The notes under the pieces were generated by a model. That model did no database searches and was not told the DNA's origin. It was given only the letters and a program-made list of their open reading frames with translations. The position numbers were made by a program, and so were the translations under genes. A stretch of DNA of 64,000 nucleotides from contig CM063309.1 in NCBI GenBank assembly GCA_032173965.1, forward strand, positions 1,931,564-1,995,563. The letters are read 5' to 3'. Below, one piece after another: positions 19,501-30,800 of the stretch. Source of the DNA: Sitta carolinensis. Taxonomy: Eukaryota; Chordata; Aves; Passeriformes; Sittidae. Each line of letters opens with the position of its first letter. Within the stretch, counting starts at the first letter, position 1.

Positions 19501-22500
19501 GGTTCTCGGTGGATTCCGGGGTGTCCCCGTGTCCCCTGTCCCCAAAGCCCGGGTGTCCCTGTCCCCCAGGGTTCTCGGTGGACTCCGGGCTGTCCCCGTG
19601 TCCCCTGTCCCCAAAGCCCGGGTGTCCCTGTCCCCCAGGGTTCTCGGTGGATTCCGGGGCTGTCCCCTGTCCCCAAACCCCGGGTGTCCCTGTCCCCCAG
19701 GGTTCTCGGTGGACTCCGGGCTGTCCCCGTGTCCCCTGTCCCCAAAGCCCGGGTGTCCCTGTCCCCCAGGGTTCTCGGTGGACTCCGCGGCGGGGCTGAC
19801 GCGGCCGCAGCAGCTGAGTTTTGTCACCGGCGCCCCCCGCGCCAATCACACGGGCGCCGTTGTCATCCTGCGTCGCGACAGCGCCAACCGCCTGGTGCCC
19901 GAGGCCGTGCTGGCCGGACAGCAGCTGACCTCGGCCTTCGGACACGCCGTGGCCGCCCTGGACCTCAACAGCGACGGGTGGGCTCGGGGGGGACACGGTG
20001 GCACCTTTGTCACTGTCGGACACGCGCGTCACCGGCGGGGGTGGGGACCCCCGAGATCTACCCCAGGGTAGAGACACCCCCCCCCTTCTCCCCGGGACCC
20101 CCGATCCTCGAGGGTTCTCCGAGCTCCGGGACCCCCCAAAATCCCGGCGAGACCCCCCCGCGGGCGGAGCCCACCTTGGGACCCCCAATCCCCAAGGAAC
20201 CCCCCCCCCCCCAGTCCCTGGGACCCCTCAAAATCCCGGTGTTATCCAGGTGGGATCCCCATGGGGGGGTCCCAGAACCCACGCCTGGGACCCCCAAATC
20301 CTTGGCACCTCCAGGCTGGAGTGTCGCCCCCACCCCTGAGGATTCCCCAGTTTTGGGGGTCTCTCATCCCCAGGGACCCCGAGCCTTGAGCATCCTCCCA
20401 TAATCCCCGAGGACCCCCCAACCCCTGGGACCCCCCTAAATCCTGGTGAGACCCCCATGGGTACTGTCCACCCCCAGCACCACCCCCAGGACCCCCAAAC
20501 CCCTGAGACCCCCCCAAAATCCCAGTAAACCCCCCCGCCTCGTGCAGATCCCACCCCAGGACCCTCTAAACCCCTGAGCCCCCCCAAATCCCCTCCAACC
20601 CTCCCATGCACATCGCACCCCCAGGACACCCTGGGACCCCCAGGACCCCCCAAACCCCTTCCCCCCCATATCTGGGGGATCGATCCACCCCCGCCGGGGG
20701 GTGACAGCCCCGTGTGTCCCCCCCCCCACCCCCCGCAGCTGGATGGACCTGGCCGTGGGCGCCCCCCACTTTTTCGAGCGGCAGGAGGAGATCGGGGGGG
20801 CCGTGTACGTCTACATCAACCCGGGGGGGCTTTGGGACAGCGCGACCCCCCTGCGCCTCAACGGCTCCCGCGGCTCCATGTTCGGGGCGGCGCTGAGCGC
20901 GGCCGGGGACCTCAACCACGATGGGTTTGAGGGTGAGGGGCTTCGGGGGGATTTGGGGGGAGCTTTGGGGGGCTTTGGGGTCTGGGGATGGACCTCAGCC
21001 ACGATGGGTTTGAGGGTGAGGGGCTTCGGGGGGATTTGGGGGGGCTTTGGGGGGGTTTTGGGGAGGATTTGGGGTCTGGGGATGGACCTCAGCCATGACG
21101 GGTTTGAGGGTGAGGGGCTTCGGGGGGATTTGGGGGGGCTTTGGGGGGGCTTTGGGTCTGGGGATGGACCAAATCCATGATGGGTTCGAGGGTGAGGGGC
21201 ACGGGGGAATTTGGGGGGGATTTGAGGGGTTTTGGGGGGGCTTTGGGGGGGGTTTGGGGTCGGTGGATGAACCAAATCCACGATGGGTTTGAGGGTGAGG
21301 GGCTTCGGGGGCTTTGGGGGGGCTTTGGGGTCGGTGGATGAACCAAATCCACGATGGGTTTGAGGGTGGGGGGCTTCGGGGGATTTGGGGGGCTTTGGGG
21401 TCGGTGGATGAACCAAATCCACGATGGGTTTGAGGGTGGGGGGTCTGCGGGGATTTGGGGGTTTTTGGGGTCTCCAATACCTGGGCTGGCTCCTCGGGGC
21501 GCCTCGAGCCTGGGGGGCTCGGGGGCTTTTCGGGGTCCCCCTATCCCGCCGAGGACGAGGTGCCGGTGCCACCTGGGGGGGGGGCTGCACCCCAAGGGGG
21601 GTCCCTGGGGAGGGGTCTGCGCCCCCCAGACCCCCCTGTCCCCCCAGACCTGGCCGTGGGGGCTCCTTTCGACGGCGCGGGCAAAGTTTTCATTTACCAC
21701 GGCAGCGCCCTGGGCATCGTCACCAGCCCGGCGCAGGTGAGGGGGCTCCGGGCGGGGGTCGGGGGGTCCCGCGGGGGTCCCGGGTCACCCAGAGCCGCCC
21801 CCTGCCCAGGTCCTGGACGGGGAGGCCGTGGGGGTCTCGGCCTTTGGCTACTCGCTGTCGGGGGGGCTGGACGTGGACGGGAACCTGTACCCCGACCTGC
21901 TCGTGGGGTCCCTCTCGGACACCGTGGTGCTCTACAGGTGAGACCCCCGCCCGCGGAGCGACCCCCGGCACTGAGACCCCCAGGAGCCCCTCAGTTCCTG
22001 AGACCCCCGCCCGCGGAGCGACCCCCGGCCCTGAGACCCCCCAGGAGCCCCTCAATTCCTGAGACCCCCGCCCGCGGAGCGACCCCCGGCACTGAGACCC
22101 CCAGGAGCCCCTCAATTCCTGAGACCCCCGCCCGTGGAGCGACCCCCGGCCCTGGGAAACCCCCGAGACCCCCAGGAGCCCCCCGTCCCTGACAATCCCA
22201 CACCCCTGGAGCAGACCCCTCCCCCATTTTGGGGACCCCCCGTGCCCGCGGGATCCCCTCATCCCTGCGGATCCCCCCCATTCCCCACAATCCCCCACAC
22301 CCGGGCATCCCCAGGGGTCCCCGAATCCCATCCCAAGGAACCCCCCCATCCCTGAGCCCCCCCCCACCCACATCCCTGGGAATTCCCATTCCTGGCACCC
22401 CCAAACCCCTCAGGACCCCCAAACCCCTCAGGACCCCCCAAACCCCTCAGGACCACCAAACCCCTCAGGACCCCCCAAACCCCTCAGGACCCCCCAAACC

Positions 22501-24851
22501 CCTCAGGACCCCCAGACCCCTCAGGGCCCCCAAACCCCTCAGGACCCCAGACCCCTCAGGACCCCCATATCCCTCAGGACCCCCAAACCCCTCAGACCCC
22601 CAGACCCCTCAGGATCCCCCATCCCAAGCCCCCGCACCCCGGAGCTCCCTCCCCCGTGCCGGGGGTCCCCGTGCCCAGCCGGGGGGTCCTCCCCGGTGCT
22701 GGGGGTGCACTCAGGAGTGGGGGTCTCCCCCGGGACCCCCGTTTCCCCCCCCAAAGGGCGCGGCCGGTGGTTCACGTGTCCCGGAACGTTTCGCTGCTGC
22801 CGCCCCACATCGACCTGGAGCAGAGCAACTGCCGCGGCCAGGACGGCGTCTGGTGGGTGCCCCCTGTGCCCCCCACCCGTGTCCCCCCCTCCCCGGCTCG
22901 CTGCGGGGCCGGCGGGACCCCCCCAGTGACGCCCCCGGCCCCCCCAGCGTGGATGTGCGAGCGTGTTTCAGCTACACGGCCAGCCCGGGCAGCTACAGCC
23001 CCCGGCTCGGTGAGTGCGGGACCCCCGGGACAGCCAGGGACCCCCGGGACACCGCGGGACCCCCGGGACACACGGGACCCAGGGACCCCGGCGCGGACCC
23101 GGACAGCCAGGGACCCCCGGGACACCGCGGACCGGCCCAGGGGGGACACCGCGGGACCCCCGGGACAGCCAGGGACCCCCGGGACACCGCGGGACCCCCG
23201 GGACAGCCAGGGACCCCCGGGACAGCCAGGGACCTCTAGGGACACCGCGGGACCCCCGGGACAGCCAGGGACCCCCCCGGGACAGCCAAGGACCCCCGGG
23301 ACCGCCAGGGACCCTCGGGACAGCCAGGGACCCCCGGGACAGCCAGGGACCTCTAGGGACACCGCGGGACCCCCGGGACCACCCGGGACCCCCGGGACAC
23401 CGCAGGGACCCCCGGGACAGCCAGGGACCCTCGGGACAGCCAGGGACCCCCGGGACAGCCAGGGACCCCCGGGAAGCCCGGGACCCCCGGGACACCGCGG
23501 GACCCAGGGACCCGGGACCCCGGGACACCCCCCCGGGACAGCCAGGGACCCCCGGGACACCAGGGACCCCGGGACAGCCAGGGACCCCGGGAACCCGGGA
23601 CCCACCGGGACACCGCGGGACCCCCGGGACCCCCGGGACACCCGGGACACCGGGACACACCCGGGACCCCAGGGACACCCGGGACCCCCAGGGACCCCCT
23701 GGGACCACCAGGGACACCCGGGACACCCAGGGATCCCCCGGAACCGCCAGGGACCGCCAGAGGGACCCCCCGGAACAGCCAGGGACACTGCGGGACACCC
23801 CAGCCTGGGACACCCACACCAGACCCCCGGGACCCCCCGGGAGACCCAGGGACACCGGAATCCCCCCTATCCCTGGGAGTCCCAGTCCCCGAAGAACGCA
23901 AACCCCGAGGACCCCCCAGCCCGTGGAGCCCCCAATCTCTGAGCACCCCCAAGCCCCCCTACCCACCCCTTCGGGCCCCACCCCCCCCAGCCCCTGTGAC
24001 GCCCCCGCGCCCCCCAGAGCTGCAGTTCGTGCTGGAGGCGGACTCGGAGCGGCGCCGGAGGGTCTCGCCCCCGAGCCGCCTTCCTGGGCCGGGGGCCCGC
24101 GGACCCCGAGCACCGAATCTCGGGGAGCCTGGAGCTGCCCCGGCAGGGCGAGCGCCGCTGCCTGACGGCCACCTTCCGGCTGCACGTGCGTGCTTCGGCC
24201 TCAGCCGCCTCCTCCTCCTCCTCGCCTTGCTCACCCTCTGCCTCCCCAGCCTCACCCTCCCCAGCCTCATCTTCCTCAGCCTCATCTTCCTCAGCCTCAC
24301 CCTCCCCAGCCTCATCTTCCTCAGCCTCATCTTCTCAGCCTCACCCTCCCCACCTCATCTTCCTCAGCCTCATCTTCCTCAGCCTCATCTTCCTCAGCCT
24401 CACCCTCCCCAGCCTCATCTTCCTCAGCCTCATCTTCCTCAGCCTCACCCTCCCCAGCCTCATCTTCCTCAGCCTCACCCTCCCCAGCCTCATCTTCCTC
24501 AGCCTCATCTTCCTCACCTCATCTTCCTCAGCCTCACCCTCCCCAGACTCATCTTCCCCAGCCTCATCTTCCTCAGCCTCTCCTCCCAGCCTCATCTTCT
24601 CATCCTCACCTTCCTCAGCCTCATCTTCCTCAGCCTCCCTCCTCAGCCTCATCTTCCTCATCCTCACCTTCCTCATCCTCACCTTCCTCAGCCTCTCCCT
24701 CCTCAGCCTCATCTTCCTCAGCCTCACCTTCCTCAGCCTCTCCCTCCTCAGCCTCTCCTCCTCAACATCCTCCTCCTCTTCCTCACCCTTCTCAGCCTCC
24801 TCTTCCTCAGCCTCGCCCTGCTCAGCCTCAGCTCTGTCCCCCGCCCTCATC

Positions 24852-24882
<31 letters not shown>

Positions 24883-27800
24883 CCCTCCCCCAGGTGTGCC
24901 AGCACCTCCTCCCAGGTGTCCCCGAGTGTCCCCCTGACCTTCCTCCCCTCTCCTCCTCCTCAGGACGATGTCCGGGACAAGCTGCGGCCCCTCGCTGTCA
25001 CCCTGGCCTACGCCATCGGGGGGGCTCGGGGGGCGCGGGGGGCGCGGGGGGGGCGGGGGGCGGCGCTGCCCCCTCTGCCCCCCGCGCTCAGCCCGCGCCA
25101 GCCCAGCACGCACCGCGCCGAGGTGGGCACCGGGGTCACCTGTGTCACCGGGGGGTCACCTGTGTCACCGGGGGTCACCTGTGCCACCGGGGGTCACCTC
25201 CGGAGTCACCTGGATCACCCCTGTGTCACCTCCTGTGTCACCTCCGGAGTCACCTGTGTCACCCCTGTGTCACCTGTGCCACCTGGGTCACCTCCGGAGT
25301 CACCTCTGTCCCCTCCTGTGTCACCTGTGTCACCCCCTGTGTCCCCTCCTGTGCCACCGGGGTCACCTGTGCCACCGGGGTCACCTCCGGAGTCACCTCT
25401 GTCCCCTCCTGTGTCACTTGTGTCACCTCTGGAGTCACCTGTGTCACCTCCTGTGCCACCCGTGCCACCTGGGTCACCTCCTGTGTCACCTGTGTCCCCT
25501 CCTTTGTCACCTCCTGTGTCACCTGGGGTCACCTGTGTCCCCTCCTGTGTCTTCTGTGTCACCTCCTGTGTCACCTGTGTCTCCTCCTGTGCCACCTGTG
25601 CCACCTGGGTCACCTCCGGAGTCATCTGTGTCACCTCCTGTGCCACCTGGGGTCACCTGTGTCCCCTCCTGTGTCATCTGTGCCACCTGCGTCCCCCCCG
25701 TGTCCCCTCCGTGTCCCTCCCGTCCCGGCTGGGGACATCTGAGGTGTCCCCCCGTGTCCCCCCCCCCCACTTTGGGACACCACGAGTGTCCCCGTGTCCC
25801 CGCAGGTGCATTTCCTGCGCCAGGGCTGTGGCGAGGACAGAATCTGCCAGAGCCACCTGGAGCTGCGCCCGCGCTTCTGCGCCCGCCTGGGCGACAGCGA
25901 CTTCGTGCCCCTGCCCAGGTGAGGGCACAGGGACAGCCGGGCTGTCCCCGGGCCAGGCTGGCACTGCCACCACGCTGAGAGTGCCCGGGGGTGTCCCCAG
26001 GGTGGTGACAGGAGTGAGGGTGGCACTGCCACCTCACCTGAGGGACTGGGGATGTCCCCAGGGTAGAGACAGGGACCAGGTGGCACTGCCAGCTCACTGA
26101 GAGTGCCCGGGGGTGTCCCCAGGGTGGTGACAGGGGCCAGGCTGGCACTGCCACCTAGCTGAGGGGTGACCAGAGATGTCCCCAGGGTGGTGACATCCTG
26201 TCACCCGGGGTCAGGTTGGCACTGCCACCTCCTCTGGATGCTGGGATGTCCCCAGGGTGGTCACACACACAAAGATGGCACTGCCACCTCCCTGGGTGCC
26301 GGGATGTCCCCAAGGTGGTGACAGAGGCGAGGGTGGCACTGCCACCTCCCTGTGGGGTGACCAGAGATGTCCCCGGGGTGGTCACAGAGGCCAGGGTGGC
26401 ACTGCCAGCTCACCCAGGTGCCAGGGATGTCCCCAAGGCGGTGACAGAGGCGAGGGTGGCACTGCCAGCTCACCGGGGGTGCCCAGTGGTGTCCCCAGGG
26501 TGGTGACAGGGGCGAGGGTGGCACTGCCAGCTCACCGGCGGTGCCCAGCGGTGTCCCCAGGGTGGTGACAGAGGCCAGGGTGGCACTGCCAGCTCACCGG
26601 CGGTGCCCAGCGGTGTCCCCAGGGTGGTCACAGAGGCAAGGGTGGCACTGCCAGCTCACCGCGGGTGCCCAGCGGTGTCCCCAGGGTGGTGACAGAGGCA
26701 AGGGTGGCACTGCCAGCTCACCCAGGTGCCGGGGATGTCCCCAGGGTGGTGACAGGGCCTGTCACCGGGTGGTGCACTGCCAGCTCACCGCGGGTGCCCA
26801 GCGGTGTCCCCAGGGTGGTGACAGGGCGAGGGTGGCACTGCCAGCTCACCGGCGGTGCCCAGCGGTGTCCCCAGGGTGGTGACAGGGTGAGGGTGGCACT
26901 GCCAGCTCACCGGCGGTGCCCAGCGGTGTCCCCAGGGTGGTGACAGGGCGAGGGTGGCACTGCCAGCTCACCGCGGGTGCCCAGCGGTGTCCCCAGGGTG
27001 GTGACAGGGGTGAGGGTGGCACTGCCAGCTCACCGCGGGTGCCCAGCGGTGTCCCCAGGGTGGTGACAGGGGCGAGGGTGGCACTGCCAGCTCACCGGCG
27101 GTGCCCAGCGGTGTCCCCAGGGTGGTGACAGGGGCGAGGGTGGCACTGCCAGCTCACCGGCGGTGCCCAGCGGTGTCCCCAGGGTGGTGACAGGGGCGAG
27201 GGTGGCACTGCCAGCTCACCGGCGGTGCCCAGCGGTGTCCCCAGGGTGGTGACAGGGGCGAGGGTGGCACTGCCAGCTCACCGGCGGTGCCCAGCGGTGT
27301 CCCCAGGGTGGTGACAGGGGTGAGGGTGGCACTGCCAGCTCACCGGCGGTGCCCAGCGGTGTCCCCAGGGTGGTGACAGGGTGAGGGTGGCACTGCCAGC
27401 TCACCGCGGGTGCCCAGCGGTGTCCCCAGGCTCTCAGGGTGGCCCTGCCCGCAGGGACGAGGATGGCACTGCCATCTTCGCCGTGAGTGACCAGAAGGAC
27501 GTGGCCCTGGAGGTGGCGGTGACCAACGAGCCCTCGGACCCGCTGGAGCCGCAGCGGGACGGGGACGATGCCCACCAGGCCCTGCTGGTCGCCACCTTCC
27601 CCCCGGAGCTGCCCTACAGCGCGCTGCGCCCCGACGAGCCCGGGGGGCTCGGGGTGCGGCCACGGGAATGGGGGGGCCGGGACTGGCCTGGGGGGTGCGG
27701 TGGGGTCAGTCCTGGGGGGCTGGCAGGGGTCTGGGGTCAGTCCTGGGGGCTGGGGGGCTGGGGTCAGTCCTAGGGGTGTGAGATGGGTCTGGGGTCAGTC

Positions 27801-30800
27801 CTGGGGGTGTGGGAGGGGTCTGGGGTCAGTCCTAGGGGTGTGAGATGGGTCTGGGGTCAGTCTGGGGGGCTGGGGGGGCTGGGGTCAGTCCTGGGGGGCT
27901 GAGATGGGTCTGGGGTCAGTCCTGGGGGTTGGAGGGGTCTGGGGTCAGTCCTGGGGGGCTGGGGGGGCTGGGGTCAGTCCTGGGGGCTGGCAGGGGTCTG
28001 GGGTCAGTCCTGGGGGTGTGAGATGGGTCTGGGGTCAGTCCTGGGGGCTGGGGGGGGCTGGGGTCAGTCCTGGGGGTGTGAGATGGGTCTGGGGTCAGTC
28101 CTGGGGGGCTGGGGTCAGTCCTGGGGGTGTGGGAGGGGTCTGGGGTCAGTCCTGGTTGGGGTTGTGTCTCTGGGTGGGTCGGTGGGGTCAGTCCCTGGGG
28201 GCTGGGGGGGTCTGGGGTCAGTCCTGGGGGGGCTGGGTTGGGGTCTCTGGGGTCTGGTGAGGTCTGGTCCTGGGGGTGTGAGATGGGTCTGGGGTCATCG
28301 GGTCCTGGGGGTCTGGGGTCAGTCCTGGGGGTGTGAGATGGGTCTGGGGTCAGTCCTGGGGTGTGAGATGGGTCTGGGGTCAGTCCTGGGGGGCTGGGGG
28401 GGTCTGGGGGTCATCCTGGGGGTTGGGTTGGGTCTGGGGTCAGTCCTGGGGGTGTCAGCTGGTCTGGGGTCAGTCCCTGGGGGGGTCTCGGGTTGGGGTC
28501 CTTGGGGTCTCTGGGGTGGGCTCTGGGGGTCCTGGAGGTCGGGAACGGGTCACTCCGGGGTCTCTGCCGGGCTGTGGGGTTCTCTGGGTTGGGGTCACTC
28601 CTGGTGTCTCTGGGTTGGGGTCTCTGGGTTGGGTCACCCGGGGGTCTCTGGTTGGGGTCTCTGGGTGGGTCACTCCTGGTGTCTCTGGGTGGGGTCTCTG
28701 GGTTGGGGTCACTCCTGGGGTCTCTGGTTGGGTCGTGGGTTGGGGTCACTCCTGGGGTCTCTGGGTTGGGGTCTCTGGGTTGGGGTCTCTCTCGGGGGTC
28801 TCTGGGTTGGGGTCTCTGGGTTGGGGTCTCTCCGGGGGTCTCTGGGTTGGGGTCTCTGGGTTGGGGTCTCTCCGGGGTCTCACCCTGCCCCCCCCCCAGG
28901 ACAAGGTGCTGTGCTTGGCCAACCAGAACGGCTCCAGGGTGGAGTGCGAGCTGGGGAACCCCCTCAAACGCGGCGCCCAGGTGGGCGCAGCCCCCTCCCC
29001 AACCCTCCCCGACCCCTCCCCCGGCCCCCCGCCCCCCCCAGCGCTCACCTGAGCGCCCCCAGGTGCGCTTCTTCCTCATCCTCAGCACCTCGGGCATCTC
29101 CATCCACACCACGGAGCTGGAGGTGCAGCTGGAGCTGTCCACGTGAGCCGGGCGGGGGGCTCGGGACCCCCGGGTGGGGATGGGGACCCCCGAATTGGGG
29201 CTAGGGATGCCGCATTTGGGCTGGGGACCCCGGGATTTGGGCTGGGGACCCCGGATTGGGGACCTCCGGGTGGGGCTCGGGACCCCCGGGTGGAACTGGG
29301 GACCCCCGAATTGGGGCTAGGGATGCCGCATTTGGGCTGGGGACGCCGGATTTGGGGCTGGGGACCGCCGGATTGGGCTGGGGACCCCCCGGGATTGGGG
29401 CTGGGGACCCCCGGATTGAGGCTGGGGACCGCTGGGGTTTGGGGTCCATAACTCGGGGGTGTTGAGGGTGAGAGCCCCGGGGAATTTGGGGTTTGGAGCC
29501 CCCAGGATTTGGGGCCAGAGTCCCGGGGGGATTGGGGATGGAGCCCCCAGGATTTGGGGCCAGAGTCCCGGGGGGATTGGGGATGGAGCCCCAAGGATTT
29601 GGGACTGGAATCCCAGGGGGATGGTGAGCCAGTGGGCTGAATCCCGGGATGGGAGAGCCCCCAGGATTTGGGACCGGAATCCCAGGGGGATTTGGGGTCA
29701 CAGCCCCCAGGATTTGGGACTGGAATCCCAGGGGGATTGGGGATGGAGCCCCCAGGATTTGGGACTGGAATCCCAGGGGGATTGGGGATGGAGCCCCCAG
29801 GATTTGGGACTGGAATCCCAGGGGGATTTGGGGTCAGAGCCCCCAGGATTTGGGGACAAAGCCCAGGTAGTTTTAGAGCCCCGCCCCCCAAATTTAGGGG
29901 CCAGGGGCTGCAATTTGGGGGTCAACCCCCGCGCAGGACCCTTGGGTTCTTTTTTGGGGTGGGGGATTTCACCCCCGACCCCCAATCGCCCCCCAGCACC
30001 AGCGAGCAGCCGGGGCTGCAGCCGGTGGTCGCCCGCGCCCGCGTGGTCATCGAGCTGCCCCTGGCCGTGACCGGGTGAGTGGGGAGGGGGCTTCGGGGAG
30101 GGGGCTCCGGGGTGAGTGAGGAGGGGGCTTTAGGGTGAATGAGGAGGGGGCTTTAGGGTGAGTGGGGGGCGGCTTTGGGGCGAGCGGGGAGGGAGCTTTG
30201 GGGCGATGGGGAGGGGGTTTTGGGGAGGGGGCTTTGGGGCGATGGGGAAGGGGTTTTGGGGCGATGGGGAGGGGCGAGTGGGGGACGGTTTTGGGGAGTG
30301 GGATTTGAGGAGGGGGCTTTGGGGTGAGTGGGGAGGGGCTTTTTGGGGTGAGTGGGGGTCGGTTTTGGGGCGAGCAGGGAGGGGGCTTTGGGGCGATGGG
30401 GAGGGGGTTTTGGGGCGATGGGGAGGGGGCTTTGGGCGAGTGGGGACTGTTTTGGGGAGTGGGGAGGGGGATTTGGGGCGATGGGGAGGGGGTTTTTGGG
30501 GTGAGTGGGGGTCGGTTTTGGGGCGAGCAGGGAGGGGGCTTTGGGGCGATGGGGAGGGTTTTGGGGCGATGGGGAGGGGGCTTTGGGGCGAGTGGGGGAC
30601 TGTTTTGGGGAGTGGGGAGGGGATTTGGGGCGATGGGAGGGGGTTTTTGGGTGAGTGGGGTCGGTTTTGGGGCGAGCAGGGAGGGGGCTATGGGGATGGG
30701 GAGGGGGTTTTGGGGAGGGGGTTTTGGGGCAATAGGGAGGGGGCTTTGGGGCGAGTGGGGACGGTTTTGGGGAGTGTGGAGGGGGTTTTGGGGAGGGAGA

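Noticed and set aside
18590..19768. Nineteen separate alternative exons in ITGA7 intron 6
   Set aside because: Only the acceptor and about 20 exon bases are repeated; no copy has a donor or continues into conserved protein.
17534..20188. 884-residue minus-strand open reading frame
   Set aside because: Antisense of the ITGA7 intron 6 arrays and exon 7; the repeated P-R-T-L-G-D-R-D pattern is the reverse complement of the 62-base unit.
22993..24165. Collagen-like G-P-P reading frames on both strands
   Set aside because: Generated by the GGGACCCCCGGGACAGCCA repeat in ITGA7 intron 12; no collagen domain architecture or flanking exons.
24200..24840. Coding microexon or Ser-rich domain in ITGA7 intron 13
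   Set aside because: The flanking exons join directly in phase (F-R-L-H then D-D-V-R-D-K-L-R), exactly matching the human spacing, so no exon is missing.
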